Notes: generated by a model not told the origin, from the letters alone. A stretch of 64,000 bases of DNA from Marivirga salinae (GCF_030503855.1 NZ_CP129971.1:1371501-1435500); one strand, 5' to 3'; counted from the stretch's first letter, positions 53,856 through 63,804 are shown. Translations and numbers: made by a program.

Positions 53856-54551
53856 ATGAATTATCAGGAATTTCTACAAATAGTAATGTATGAAGATAAT
53901 CACCTTTTGGTGGTAAATAAGCCTTCAGGTATGTTGGTGCAAGGAGATCAAACTGGTGATACTCCTATTTCAGAACATGCAAAGGAGTACATCGCTAAAA
54001 AATATAATAAGCAAGGGAAAGTATTTTGTGGTACTCCACACAGAATAGATCGACCAGTGAGTGGGACGCTAGTTTTAGCGAGAACTTCTAAAGCATTGGA
54101 ACGAGTTTCTAAAATGTTCCAAGAAAGAGAAGTGGATAAAACTTATTGGGCTATTACGGAAAAGAGGCCGCCCAAAACAGAAGATACCATTACCCACTGG
54201 CTCAAAAAGGATTCCAATAAAAACCTAACTCACGCGCACATGAGTGATAAAAAAGGAGGATTAAAGTCAACGCTATCCTATCGTTTGATTCGTGCTTTGG
54301 GAGATAGGAATTTAATAGAAGTTAAACCATTAACAGGAAGGCCACATCAAATTAGAGTGCAATTGGCTAGAATCGGTTGTCCTATCATTGGAGATGTGAA
54401 ATATGGTTTTCCTAAACCGACCAAAGATGGCTCTATTGCACTACATGCCAGAGCAATTAGCTTTGAGCACCCTGTAAAAAAAGAACCTTTTAATGTAGTA
54501 AGTCCGATTCCCAAAGCTTTTGTTTGGTCATTTTTTGAAGATGTTATTTGA
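53856..54551 (+). CDS. RluA-family RNA pseudouridine synthase
   Basis: 231 residues. YEDNHLLVVNKPSGMLVQGD at the start, the catalytic block PHRIDRPVSGTLVLARTSKA (catalytic Asp at about 70), and the C-terminal LTGRPHQIRVQLARIGCPII and GDVKYG. It isomerises a uridine in rRNA or tRNA. There is no S4 domain, as in the shorter RluA/RluC-like single-domain group. The specific target base is not evident. Confidence 0.95.
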   Translation: MNYQEFLQIVMYEDNHLLVVNKPSGMLVQGDQTGDTPISEHAKEYIAKKYNKQGKVFCGTPHRIDRPVSGTLVLARTSKALERVSKMFQEREVDKTYWAITEKRPPKTEDTITHWLKKDSNKNLTHAHMSDKKGGLKSTLSYRLIRALGDRNLIEVKPLTGRPHQIRVQLARIGCPIIGDVKYGFPKPTKDGSIALHARAISFEHPVKKEPFNVVSPIPKAFVWSFFEDVI

Positions 54552-54636
54552 TAAAACAAAGGATTTTTTAGCCATTGGTGTAAATACTATTGTATTCATA
54601 TTAAAATTTTCTGAATTTTCATTTTAATCAATGATC

Positions 54637-55104
54637 ATGAAGAAAATTATATTTTTTACCACTTTCATCTTTTTTATTTCCTTTTCTGCCTTTACTCAAA
54701 GTTATCAAAGGGATTCTACTCAAATCGCGGAAATTATTCAAGATGTTTTTGACGGTATGCGTGAATCAGATACAACTAAAATGGCTCCGTATATGCATCC
54801 AAATGTGAAAATGCAAAGCCTAAACGTGGATGGAGAGGGAAATGAAGTTAGTCAATTAAATGGTGCCCAGGGGTGGTTAAATGCAGTAGCCAAAAACAAA
54901 GGAGATGTTTGGAATGAGCAAATTGATAATTTGAAAATTCAAACTGATGGCGAAGTAGCCTCAGCTTGGATGGATTATAAATTTTATTTGGGAGATAAAC
55001 TAAGCCATTGTGGAATCAATTCATTTCAGTTCATCAAAATGGATGGAAAATGGAAAATAATTTATATCATTGATTCAAGATTTAAAAGTAATTGTTCTGA
55101 ATAA
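54637..55104 (+). CDS. Secreted NTF2-like (SnoaL/DUF4440-type) protein
   Basis: 155 residues from the ATG at 54637 (an ATG two codons earlier is also possible). A signal peptide (FTTFIFFISFSAFTQ) is followed by one NTF2-like cone domain: IIQDVFDGMRESDTTKMAPY, MHPNVKMQSLN, and VASAWMDYKFYLGDKLSHCG, ending DGKWKIIYIIDSR. The family is diverse and the ligand unknown. The DUF4199 gene starts 30 bp later. Confidence 0.85.
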   Translation: MKKIIFFTTFIFFISFSAFTQSYQRDSTQIAEIIQDVFDGMRESDTTKMAPYMHPNVKMQSLNVDGEGNEVSQLNGAQGWLNAVAKNKGDVWNEQIDNLKIQTDGEVASAWMDYKFYLGDKLSHCGINSFQFIKMDGKWKIIYIIDSRFKSNCSE

Positions 55105-55134
55105 CTTAAAACTATAACCTAAACTTTATTAAAA

Positions 55135-55680
55135 ATGGAAAATCAAGAAGTAGAAATGAGTAATAGTCAGCATTCATTAAAATGGGGCGCTATATTAGGC
55201 TTAATTTCAATTATTATCTATTTAGTAGTATACCTTATAGATATAACTTTATTAGCTAAATCAGGGGTAGGGATTGCTTTGTTAGTAATTTCATTAGCAA
55301 TAGTTATTTATGCAGGTAGAGATTATAGGTCAAAACTTGGCGGCTATATGTCATTTAAAGATGCCTTTTTACATGCATTTATAGTTTTTGTATTAGCAGG
55401 ATTTATAGGCACTGTATTTAATTATCTATTATTTAATTTTATAGATCCAGAAATTGTACCTGTTTTAATTGAAGCACAGATGACAAATACTATGAAAGCG
55501 ATGGAAGCTTTTGGAGGTGGATCAACTGATATGATGGATGAAATGGCTGTCAAAATGAAAGAATCTTACACATTAACTGGGCAAGCAACATCATTTTTAT
55601 GGGCCCTTATTTTTTATGCCATAGGAGCATTAATAGTAGGAGCTATTAATAAAAAGAAAGATAAAGAAGAAGAATTTTAA
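55135..55680 (+). CDS. DUF4199 membrane protein
   Basis: 181 residues with four transmembrane helices at about 15-37, 42-62, 82-105 and 152-173. The block YRSKLGGYMSFKDAFLHAFI between helices 2 and 3 is the DUF4199 signature in Bacteroidota. The function of the family is unknown. It follows the NTF2-like gene by 30 bp and ends at a strong terminator, so the two probably form one unit. Confidence 0.88.
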   Translation: MENQEVEMSNSQHSLKWGAILGLISIIIYLVVYLIDITLLAKSGVGIALLVISLAIVIYAGRDYRSKLGGYMSFKDAFLHAFIVFVLAGFIGTVFNYLLFNFIDPEIVPVLIEAQMTNTMKAMEAFGGGSTDMMDEMAVKMKESYTLTGQATSFLWALIFYAIGALIVGAINKKKDKEEEF

Positions 55681-55703
55681 AAGTATCAAAACCTTAGTTA
55701 TAG

Positions 55704-55736
55704 AGCCATTCAACGCCAAATTGAATGGCTTTTTTA
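55704..55736 (+). terminator. Terminator after the DUF4199 gene
   Basis: AGCCATTCAA (55704-55713) with TTGAATGGCT (55721-55730), seven-base loop, then a T tract. Confidence 0.85.
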
Positions 55737-55893
55737 TTTACCCTCCAGATATAATATTAAACCATTTCTTTTTTTATGAGTAAATTATATGGGATTTAGA
55801 TTATCCAACAAAATAAGTGTTCAGTCGAAAAAGTTGTGGCTATTTACTCGCTGAAATATTTATTGGCTATATTGGCAACTTTAAAATAAAGAT

Positions 55894-57384
55894 ATGATGA
55901 ACTATTTCAACAAGTCTTTTTACTTGATTTTGTTTTTGACTTTCAGTTTTTTGTGGTCTTGTTCCACGAAATCAGATACTAAATCAAAGGATTTATCTTA
56001 CGCGATAGAACCCGTTGATTTTGATTTTGATAAAATTAAAGAAAGAGGATACATAACGGCTGTAGTGGATAATAGTGCAACCAGTTACTTTATTTACAAA
56101 GGTCAGCCAATGGGCTATGAATATGAAATGTTAAATTGGTTAGCCGATGATTTAGGGGTTGAACTAAAAATAATAAAAGAGAACAGTATTTCTATTGCGC
56201 TTGAAAAAGTAAATAGAGGTGAGGCAGATATTGCAGCTTTTAATTTAACAGTGACCAAGGAAAGAAAACAATATGTGGATTTTACTGACCCTTTGTATTT
56301 TGTAAGACAAGTTTTGGTACAAAGAAAGCCAGAAAACTGGAGACAGATGAAAATTCATGAAATTGAAAATGAACTGCTTAGAGACCCTATTCAATTGACG
56401 GGAAAAGAGGTACATGTTAGAAAAAGCTCTGCATTTTCTACTCGGTTGGCTAACCTTTCAGATGAGATTGGCGGTGATATAGTAATTATTGAGGATAGTA
56501 GCAGCTTGGAAGTTGAAACTTTGATAAAAATGGTAGCGGAAGGCGAGATTGAGTATACTGTTTCGGATGAAGACGTGGCCATGCTAAACGCAACTTACTA
56601 TCCTATTTTGGATGTGAAAACACCGATAAGTTTCTCTCAACAAATTGCTTGGGCTTTAAGGTCTAATTCAGATACCTTGGAAAATAAAATAAATGCTTGG
56701 TTGGAAGAGAGGCAAAAGGAAACAGATTATTATGTGATCTATAATAAGTATTTTAAAAATTTAAAACGGTCATCTAACAGATCATATTCAGAATTTTCGT
56801 CTGTTGGAGGCGATAAACTTTCCCCTTTCGATGAAGAAATTCAGGCTACTGCAAAAGAAATAGGATGGGATTGGAAATTGTTAGCAGCATTAATTTATCA
56901 AGAAAGTAAGTTTGATCCTAAAGTGAAATCATGGGCAGGAGCTAAAGGACTTATGCAAATGATGGGTCCAACCGCTCAAGAATTTGGTGCTACAAATCTA
57001 TACGACCCAAATCAAAGCCTCAAGGCAGGAGGAAATTATATAAATTGGTTACAGAAAGCTTTTACTAAGCATGTTGAAGATAGTGTTGAAAGACAAAAAT
57101 ACATTTTGGCGGCTTATAATGTAGGTATTGGCCATATGCAGGATGCAATCCGATTAACTGAAAAATATGGAGGAGATCCTACCAAATGGGATGATAATGT
57201 GGAGAAATATTTATTATTAAAGGCCCAAAAGAAATATTATACTGATCCGGTTGTGAAATACGGATACTGCAGGGGAGCAGAGCCTGTAAATTATGTTCAT
57301 GAAATTTTAGAAAGATACCAGCAATATGCTTTATTACTGAATTCACCTAAAGTGGAGGATGACGAAAAAGCCCCTGTTATTTAG
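55894..57384 (+). CDS. MltF-type lytic murein transglycosylase lipoprotein
   Basis: 496 residues. Lipoprotein signal (FLTFSFLWSC, Cys at about 23). An SBP_bac_3 solute-binding-like domain (about 40-285: GYITAVVDNSATSYFIYKGQ, RGEADIAAFNLTVTKERKQY) is followed by a transglycosylase SLT domain (about 310-450) with the catalytic Glu in LLAALIYQESKFDPKVKSWA, then GAKGLMQMMGPTAQEFGA and ILAAYNVGIGHMQDAI. This is the MltF architecture: peptidoglycan cleavage controlled by ligand binding to the N-terminal domain. Confidence 0.94.
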   Translation: MMNYFNKSFYLILFLTFSFLWSCSTKSDTKSKDLSYAIEPVDFDFDKIKERGYITAVVDNSATSYFIYKGQPMGYEYEMLNWLADDLGVELKIIKENSISIALEKVNRGEADIAAFNLTVTKERKQYVDFTDPLYFVRQVLVQRKPENWRQMKIHEIENELLRDPIQLTGKEVHVRKSSAFSTRLANLSDEIGGDIVIIEDSSSLEVETLIKMVAEGEIEYTVSDEDVAMLNATYYPILDVKTPISFSQQIAWALRSNSDTLENKINAWLEERQKETDYYVIYNKYFKNLKRSSNRSYSEFSSVGGDKLSPFDEEIQATAKEIGWDWKLLAALIYQESKFDPKVKSWAGAKGLMQMMGPTAQEFGATNLYDPNQSLKAGGNYINWLQKAFTKHVEDSVERQKYILAAYNVGIGHMQDAIRLTEKYGGDPTKWDDNVEKYLLLKAQKKYYTDPVVKYGYCRGAEPVNYVHEILERYQQYALLLNSPKVEDDEKAPVI

Positions 57385-57411
57385 CGACCTAAACTATATT
57401 TTATAATTAAT

Positions 57412-57867
57412 ATGTCAAAAATTGATCAACTTTTTAAAGAATATACGCGAGAGCGTTTCATCAATTTAAACAAAGAGCAATTTGTTTATATCGTTAATCT
57501 TTTTCCTGCACTTAGAGTGGTGATGTCTGATGGTATAGTTGATCAAGATGAATGGGTAACAGTAAAAAGACTAGCTAAAATTCTTGGTGATGAATTTGCT
57601 TCAGATGATTTAGGAGAAGAGAAAGAGGAAAACTTAATGCTTATCTACAGAGCTGAATTTCGCCATTTGATTAAGAATTTAGATAAATGGCAAGATAAAT
57701 TTCTTGCCGCTTTAAAGGATTATTTCAATGAAAATGAACCTTCCAAAGAATTTGTAGTAGAAACGATGTATCTCTTTGCTAGTGCTTCAGATGGTGTTTC
57801 GGAAGAAGAAAATGAAGTAATTGAATTTCTAACCAAAGAATTGGGCTTGGAAGATATTGAGCTTTAG
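57412..57867 (+). CDS. TerB-like helical protein
   Basis: 151 residues, all-helical, no signal peptide. Two related halves each carry the TerB-type acidic turn: ALRVVMSDGIVDQDEWVTVK (about 34-53) and LFASASDGVSEEENEVIEFL (about 123-142). TerB domains of tellurite-resistance and stress systems bind metal through such acidic loops. No other ter gene is near. It lies 27 bp downstream of the transglycosylase and probably shares its transcript. Confidence 0.7.
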   Translation: MSKIDQLFKEYTRERFINLNKEQFVYIVNLFPALRVVMSDGIVDQDEWVTVKRLAKILGDEFASDDLGEEKEENLMLIYRAEFRHLIKNLDKWQDKFLAALKDYFNENEPSKEFVVETMYLFASASDGVSEEENEVIEFLTKELGLEDIEL

Positions 57868-57910
57868 AATTATAAAACTGACATCCTTTAGGAAAATTAT
57901 TAAGCATAAA

Positions 57911-57948
57911 AAAAAGCTTCATTGAAATCGATTTCAATGAAGCTTTTT
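57911..57948. terminator. Perfect 38-base palindromic bidirectional terminator
   Basis: Two 19-base arms (57911-57929 and 57930-57948) are exact reverse complements, beginning AAAAAGCTTCATTG. The A and T ends serve both strands between the convergent TerB-like and permease-peptidase genes. Confidence 0.85.
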
Positions 57949-57995
57949 AATATAAATGGATTGATAGTTATAACATATTAAAGTATAACTATTCC

Positions 57996-60900
57996 TTATT
58001 CCTCCATTTCAACATCAATTATATTATCATCTTTTTTCCTATCGATCAACTTGTTAAGCGGATCAACTCCTGCTTTAACTGGCTCACCTTTCACTTTTAA
58101 AGTAATAGAATGCTCTCCAGGGGCTATTTTATGCTTTTCTAGATAGAGTGGATTGGTTCTTTTTCTACCATTCTCATCGCGATCTTCAGCTGCAAAAATA
58201 CCAATATCCATATAATCACCATCATACTTGGCTGGAGTTTCCTGACCAGTGCTATCTGCATAAAGCTTCTGTGAAGTTAATTTAATAGTCACTTCATAAA
58301 TACCTTCATCCAGTTTTTTAGCAGTTGCTGTCTCAGCCTTATTTTCATAAAGCGTGATTTTCTTCCAAGTATCTTCCAAATAATACTTTAAACTATCAGG
58401 AGTAACCGCTTCAAAATGTCGATATAAATCATGGCTACCTGCAAAAGGCGGAGTTTCTTTATGCGCAAATTCGTCTCTAAAGCCTCGAATAGCTTTATTC
58501 ATCGAACTATCGCCTATGAAATCACGCAATCCATACAAAATCAAACTTCCTTTTCTATACCATTGATAAGATCTATTACAATCAATAAATACATTTTCTT
58601 TCTTTGATTCAAATGCCCTGCCTCTTAAATAGCCATTTAATTCATCTTCAAGGAATGTCTTCATATTTGCCTTTCCATATTTTCTTTCTGACAAAACTAA
58701 TGCAGTATATTCTGCCAAAGATTCTGAAATAAGATTGGCTCCGCGGGTAGAGTTAGGCACCACTTGATGCCCCCACCATTGGTGTGCTAATTCATGGGCA
58801 GTTACAAAATAAGCATAATCAAAATCATCAGGATCACTGAAATCAGCAATCCAGCCGAAACCTTCAGAATAAGGTACAGTATTTGGAAATGATTGAGCAA
58901 AATTTGCATACCTCGGGAACTCCAAAAGCCTCATTTGTCGGAATTGATAGGGGCCATATACTTCTGAAAAATATTCAATACCATCTTTAAAGGCGGCTGA
59001 AAAGTGATCTAGGTTATAATCGTGTGAAGCCAAATGGAAAATTTCAATATTGACATCAGTATCATCAGGCATTTTGGCCTTATCATTGTAAACTGCATAA
59101 TCAGCAGATACAAGGGTATAGAATAAATCGATTTTTGAATCCTGAACATAATGGAAATATCTCCTATCTCCGTCTGTCCATTCTTTTTGTAAATATCCTG
59201 GTGCAACCGCAATTTGATCTGCTGAAGTACCAATTGTTGCTTCAAAAGTTACCAAGTCAGCATCATCATTAAATAGCATAGTTCTCATGCCATAAGGATC
59301 ATCATGTGGTGGTAATTCATCTATCTTTTCAGGGAGGTCATATTTTTTTCGTTTTTCATCACTACTCAATTCTGAACTAGCGCTATAGCCAATTGAAGGC
59401 ATACTTTGACCAATAAATGTACCGTTATAAACTATTTCTCTTGAAAAACCACTATTGACAAAACCTGTATTAGTTAAGGCGGAATGGAAATCCAACTCTA
59501 AAGTATCACCTGGCTGCATTGTATTGGGCAAGGCATAAATCTTGTACCAAGGTTTAACTTCTTTTTCTCCAAAAATCTGAAATTTGGCTTTGTCATATGA
59601 TAAAGGGAAACGATATGAAAGCGTGTCGCCTTTATAAAGGGCATGAAAATAACTTGCTCCTGCAAAATTTAAATGCAATGAATCTATCGGTTCATCGGTT
59701 TTATTTACCATTTGAACCTTCACCTCAGAGAATGCATCTCGCTTTTTTGGGAATATTTCAGCATTTACATTTACACTTATGATTTTTGGTTGTGCTATAA
59801 ATTCATATTGCTTTAATTGTTTCTCATAGTCTGCTTGCCGTTTTTCCGATTCAGTCACTGTTAAATATCCATTGGTGTAAACTACCGTTTTAAAGATATA
59901 GCTACCAAGACCCAGTGCTACAAATAGCAATACATAAGAAAGTACAGCTGTTGAATTTTTTAGACGGTTCTTTCCTTGACTTAACCTTTTCTTAAAATTG
60001 ATATCTGAACCTCTTGCAAAGAAGAGAGAGAAAAATAATATTAGAAAAACACCAAATACTGTCCAATATAGATTATACCATAATAATGGAGCTCCAAAAT
60101 GACCTAGTCCATTCAAATCTGACCAGATATAGTTAGGCTTGTAAGAGAAGAAGAATAGGTTAAAATTAAAATCAGCAAAATCCCTTAAAACGATCATCAC
60201 TAACCAAATTCCAATACTTACTGCATGGCCAGCAAATTTATTGTTCACGATTAAATGAACCGCAAAAATTAACATGAGCATTTGCAGATAATCAGGGAAA
60301 GAGATCAGATAACTATCTACCAAATAAACTCCGATATCATAATTATAATATCCTTTAAGCGTCTGTATAATTAGTCCTACAACTATTGGTAAGGTGGCTA
60401 ATAAGAGACAAATAGTAGCCATTCCTAAAAATTTTGAAGCAATTAATACACCATCTTTTATAGGGAAAGTGTCGCTTATGGAAGAATATCCTGAGCTTTT
60501 ATCTCTATGTAAAGTTTCACCACCAAAGAAAACCAGGATAATAAATACAAAAATGATATAATCATACCCCTTAAATTGCATCAAAAATGAAGTGGACGGG
60601 AGATTTGGTACACTATAGATGGTACTGCCAATCCAAAAATCAATCACTAAGAATACTAATCCTCCTAAAAGAATTGCTCTAAAGTAACTGTCTTTCAATA
60701 CATTCCTGATCTCAAGCTTGGATAGCGTTATCAAACTTTGCCGTTGGTAAGCTTTTGTAAAGGAGGTAGTTACTTTTTTTAGTAGAGTCTTTGCTGAAGA
60801 ATCCTCGCTCTCTTCAACTTGCGATTTTTTGGAAGTAGCTTGAAAGAAATACTTAAAACTAAAACGCATGTAGGAAGCGATGAAGAGTAAAATACCTATG

Positions 60901-61649
60901 GAGATCCAAAGGATTCTATTGATCAACAAGTTTCCAGATATGTTAACTCGATAAGAGTTTTGTTCAAAGGGTGTTAAATATTCTACTTGAATGGTGAATG
61001 AATTAAGACCTAGGGGGTCTAAAATTTGAACCAATTCTTTATTTTCAATATCATTTGCTAAAAAATTAGTTAATAAATAGAGAATGAAAACAATAATTCC
61101 ACCTGAATAAATCGCTTTAATATTCTTTGTAAAAATAATGAGAGCGAAAAATAAAGTGGAGAAAAACCATAAATTAGGTACTACTAAACTAATCCATGGC
61201 TGGAAATAATTCATGAACAGATTGGGACCATACCGTTCAGCAGGCGTCCATCCTGTGGCAGCTCCTATTATAGTTCCTAGATAAATCCCAACAACTACTC
61301 CTAATGAAATAAAGAGTAAAGTGACAAAGGAGCCCCAAAATCGACCCATGAAATAGGCATTTTTTGAAATCGGTAAACTAAACAGAAAAGTGCCAGTCTT
61401 ATGTTCAATATCTCGGTACATTGGTACACCCATAACTGCAGAGGCGATAAGAATGCCAAAAATTGATACAACCAGCATTAGGTTAGCAATTGTAATAGGT
61501 GCATTGTGAAATACTTTTTCTGTTGCTGGAGTGCTACCCGAAGCAAAAAGTAAGAGTGAAACAAGCAGCAATATTCCAAAGTACATATAGGTAGCAGGTC
61601 TACTAAACCTATACCTTAATTCAAATATGAAAATGTTTAACATGGTCAA
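57996..61649 (-). CDS. ABC transporter permease fused to M1-family aminopeptidase
   Basis: 1217 residues. The N-terminal half (about 1-590) is an ABC-2-type permease with about 12 hydrophobic helices in two sets, including AVMGVPMYRDIEHKTGTFLF and a matching GGETLHRDKSSGYSSISDTF in the second set. The C-terminal half (about 640-1130) is an M1 gluzincin with zinc site HELAHQWWGHQ (about 951-961) and the third ligand Glu in SESLAEYTAL. A SEGFGWIAD block stands near the place of the exopeptidase motif. The ATPase gene precedes it by 7 bp. Such fusions recur in Bacteroidota, with unknown substrate. A periplasmic or outward-facing peptidase coupled to export is likely. Confidence 0.93.
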   Translation of the reverse strand: MTMLNIFIFELRYRFSRPATYMYFGILLLVSLLLFASGSTPATEKVFHNAPITIANLMLVVSIFGILIASAVMGVPMYRDIEHKTGTFLFSLPISKNAYFMGRFWGSFVTLLFISLGVVVGIYLGTIIGAATGWTPAERYGPNLFMNYFQPWISLVVPNLWFFSTLFFALIIFTKNIKAIYSGGIIVFILYLLTNFLANDIENKELVQILDPLGLNSFTIQVEYLTPFEQNSYRVNISGNLLINRILWISIGILLFIASYMRFSFKYFFQATSKKSQVEESEDSSAKTLLKKVTTSFTKAYQRQSLITLSKLEIRNVLKDSYFRAILLGGLVFLVIDFWIGSTIYSVPNLPSTSFLMQFKGYDYIIFVFIILVFFGGETLHRDKSSGYSSISDTFPIKDGVLIASKFLGMATICLLLATLPIVVGLIIQTLKGYYNYDIGVYLVDSYLISFPDYLQMLMLIFAVHLIVNNKFAGHAVSIGIWLVMIVLRDFADFNFNLFFFSYKPNYIWSDLNGLGHFGAPLLWYNLYWTVFGVFLILFFSLFFARGSDINFKKRLSQGKNRLKNSTAVLSYVLLFVALGLGSYIFKTVVYTNGYLTVTESEKRQADYEKQLKQYEFIAQPKIISVNVNAEIFPKKRDAFSEVKVQMVNKTDEPIDSLHLNFAGASYFHALYKGDTLSYRFPLSYDKAKFQIFGEKEVKPWYKIYALPNTMQPGDTLELDFHSALTNTGFVNSGFSREIVYNGTFIGQSMPSIGYSASSELSSDEKRKKYDLPEKIDELPPHDDPYGMRTMLFNDDADLVTFEATIGTSADQIAVAPGYLQKEWTDGDRRYFHYVQDSKIDLFYTLVSADYAVYNDKAKMPDDTDVNIEIFHLASHDYNLDHFSAAFKDGIEYFSEVYGPYQFRQMRLLEFPRYANFAQSFPNTVPYSEGFGWIADFSDPDDFDYAYFVTAHELAHQWWGHQVVPNSTRGANLISESLAEYTALVLSERKYGKANMKTFLEDELNGYLRGRAFESKKENVFIDCNRSYQWYRKGSLILYGLRDFIGDSSMNKAIRGFRDEFAHKETPPFAGSHDLYRHFEAVTPDSLKYYLEDTWKKITLYENKAETATAKKLDEGIYEVTIKLTSQKLYADSTGQETPAKYDGDYMDIGIFAAEDRDENGRKRTNPLYLEKHKIAPGEHSITLKVKGEPVKAGVDPLNKLIDRKKDDNIIDVEMEE

Positions 61650-61656
61650 TGATAGG

Positions 61657-62544
61657 TTATAGCGTGATAGGATCTACTTTTTTAGAAATGTGACTGAAAT
61701 ACACATCTTCAAGATTGGGTTCTACGTGTTCAAATCCTTCACCAGGATTACTTTCAGCCTCTACTCGCAAGGCTAAATTACCTTCTTTCAGTTTGGTGGA
61801 GATCACCTTATAATTTTGCTTATAAGTTTCCAGCTCATCCTTTTTAATGATTTTTGCAAATATATTTTGCTGTAATTGACTCAAGCCATCTGCAGGCTTT
61901 CCGTCCATTAAAACTTCTCCATTACAAATTATGGCCATATTAGAGCAAAGCGTACTCACATCTTCAACAATATGAGTAGATAAAATAATGATGGTATTTT
62001 CACCAATCTCACTAAGTAAATTATAAAAGCGATTTCTTTCAGTTGGATCTAATCCTGCTGTTGGTTCATCTACAATGATTAGGTTGGGGTTTCCAGCTAG
62101 AGCTTGTGCGATTCCAAATCGTTGGCGCATACCTCCCGAATATGTGCCTAAAGCTTTTTTTCTATGGTTATAAAGATTAACTTTTTCTAAAAGGCTGGCA
62201 ACTAATTCTTTTCGTTCACCTCTGTTACCCACGCCTTTCATTTGAGCGATATGATCTAACATTACTTCGGCACTTATTTTTGGGTAAAGTCCAAAATCCT
62301 GTGGTAAGTAGCCCAAGCGTTCTCTTATGGCTTGAGGATTTTCCATTACATTAATATCATCCAGCATAATACTGCCGGAATCTGCGTCCTGTAAAGTTGC
62401 TATTGTTCGCATTAAGGTAGATTTGCCAGCTCCATTTGGACCCAACAAACCGAACATTCCTTTTGGAATAGTTAGTGAAACGTTATTAAGTGCCTGCACT
62501 CCATTGGAGTAAGTCTTGGATAAATTTTGGATTGATAGTTGCAT
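61657..62544 (-). CDS. ABC transporter ATP-binding protein, partner of the permease-peptidase
   Basis: 295 residues. Walker A GLLGPNGAGKSTLMRTIATL (about 32-51), Q loop YLPQDFGLYPKISAEV, signature TYSGGMRQRFGIAQAL, Walker B LIIVDEPTAGLDP and H loop IILSTHIVEDV. A C-terminal extension of about 75 residues matches the exporter-type ATPases that pair with ABC-2 permeases. It is 7 bp upstream of the fused permease-peptidase, so the two should form one complex. Confidence 0.96.
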   Translation of the reverse strand: MQLSIQNLSKTYSNGVQALNNVSLTIPKGMFGLLGPNGAGKSTLMRTIATLQDADSGSIMLDDINVMENPQAIRERLGYLPQDFGLYPKISAEVMLDHIAQMKGVGNRGERKELVASLLEKVNLYNHRKKALGTYSGGMRQRFGIAQALAGNPNLIIVDEPTAGLDPTERNRFYNLLSEIGENTIIILSTHIVEDVSTLCSNMAIICNGEVLMDGKPADGLSQLQQNIFAKIIKKDELETYKQNYKVISTKLKEGNLALRVEAESNPGEGFEHVEPNLEDVYFSHISKKVDPITL

Positions 62545-62729
62545 ATTGCTTTATTAGATTAGTTAAAAAACAAAGCAATATAATTATTATTATTTTTAGT
62601 ACAGATGTTTTTATATGAGTGGATTTGACTTTATGGTGAAGTCTCCAATATTATTCCAGTGTCAAGAAAGAGAATTATTTATGGTAATAGTGGGGTAATA
62701 TTTTAAAATTCTTCAAGAGATTTTTAATC

Positions 62730-63329
62730 TTAAATTTTAGGAAAATTAATATGGTATTTAACTGCTAATAATCGAGCTGACATTATAAAGGAGGCCGTTA
62801 CTATAAAATTAATGTCCCTTTCAAGCTGGAAATAGTTTAGTAATGTATAGAGCATCCCACCTAATAGGCATACGCTGGCATAAATTTCTTTTCTGAAAAT
62901 AACGGGTGTTTCATTGACTAAGGTGTCGCGGATTACACCTCCAAAAACTGCAGAAAACATCCCCATAATTGCCGCAATTTCCCATCTTAATCCCATCGAT
63001 AAAGCTTTTTCAACTCCAGCAACGGTAAAGAGTGCTATTCCCATTGAATCAAATAGGCTCAAGGTTTTTCTTAAATTTTGTAGAAACTTATTGAAAAAAC
63101 TGGTGAGCAATACCCCAAATAGAATGGTATAAATAATATTCATATCGCCTACCCATGATAATGGATAGCTGCCCAACATGATATCCCTTAAAGTCCCACC
63201 TCCGATAGCAGTCACAAAGCCTGTGAAACCAGCGCCAAACCAATCTTCTGATTTGTCTTTTACAGCTAATGCACCTGAAATGGCAAAAACTAATGTCCCT
63301 AAAAGCTCAAGTGCATATTGAATTTGCAT
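62730..63329 (-). CDS. TRIC-type trimeric intracellular cation channel family protein (UPF0126)
   Basis: 199 residues with six to seven hydrophobic helices. The duplicated signature is clear: FVTAIGGGTLRDIMLGSYPL (about 36-55) and FSAVFGGVIRDTLVNETPVI (about 125-144), both with the GG-xxRD turn. Prokaryotic members form potassium-permeable trimers, although some were once annotated as glycine transporters. It starts 22 bp after the YCII-like gene. Confidence 0.93.
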   Translation of the reverse strand: MQIQYALELLGTLVFAISGALAVKDKSEDWFGAGFTGFVTAIGGGTLRDIMLGSYPLSWVGDMNIIYTILFGVLLTSFFNKFLQNLRKTLSLFDSMGIALFTVAGVEKALSMGLRWEIAAIMGMFSAVFGGVIRDTLVNETPVIFRKEIYASVCLLGGMLYTLLNYFQLERDINFIVTASFIMSARLLAVKYHINFPKI

Positions 63330-63351
63330 AGTTTTTGGAAAGTTTGACTAC

Positions 63352-63804
63352 CTATGGTTTGATTTTTTCAATTTTAGAATGAGTTTCTAAATAGACAGGA
63401 AGTGCAGCAGATCCATACCAATTATAAATATTATAAGCCAATAAGTCTGCTTTTATAGCAGGATCAGTTTGTAAAAGTTCCGCTACTTTACCTTTATCAG
63501 GATCATCAAAAATATAAATCCCTCGGTAATCATTACTATTTTTTCCCAATGGGCCAGCCACAATTAATTCACCTGCTTCAGCTAGTCTTCCAATATTTTC
63601 CATATGTCCTCTGAACAAACTATCAACTCTCGCTTTATCCTCTATGTTTCCTCCGCCAGTTTTAAGTATCACTAAAGTATAAGATTTCATGCCATAATCA
63701 TCAGCACCTAATGAATCAGCTAAATTCTTATCATAATTTGAATTTTGGGAGAGTACCAAAAATGGGGAGACTAAGAAAAGGCAAAGCAAGAGTAGATTTT
63801 TCAT
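63352..63804 (-). CDS. Secreted YCII-like (ferredoxin-like fold) protein
   Basis: 150 residues with a signal peptide (LLLCLFLVSPFLVLSQ). The YCII pattern follows: SYTLVILKTGGGNIEDKARV, GHMENIGRLAEAGELIVAGP (His within the usual position), LGKNSNDYRGIYIFDDPDKG, and VAELLQTDPAIKADLLAYNI. Most YCII proteins are cytoplasmic, while this one carries an export signal, as several Bacteroidota homologues do. Activity is unknown. A dispersed repeat lies directly upstream. Confidence 0.85.
   Translation of the reverse strand: MKNLLLLCLFLVSPFLVLSQNSNYDKNLADSLGADDYGMKSYTLVILKTGGGNIEDKARVDSLFRGHMENIGRLAEAGELIVAGPLGKNSNDYRGIYIFDDPDKGKVAELLQTDPAIKADLLAYNIYNWYGSAALPVYLETHSKIEKIKP

Noticed and set aside
57911..57948. 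Perfect palindrome as a possible attachment site or replication element
   Set aside because: It lies between two convergent genes and has A and T tracts at both ends, which is fully explained by a bidirectional terminator.
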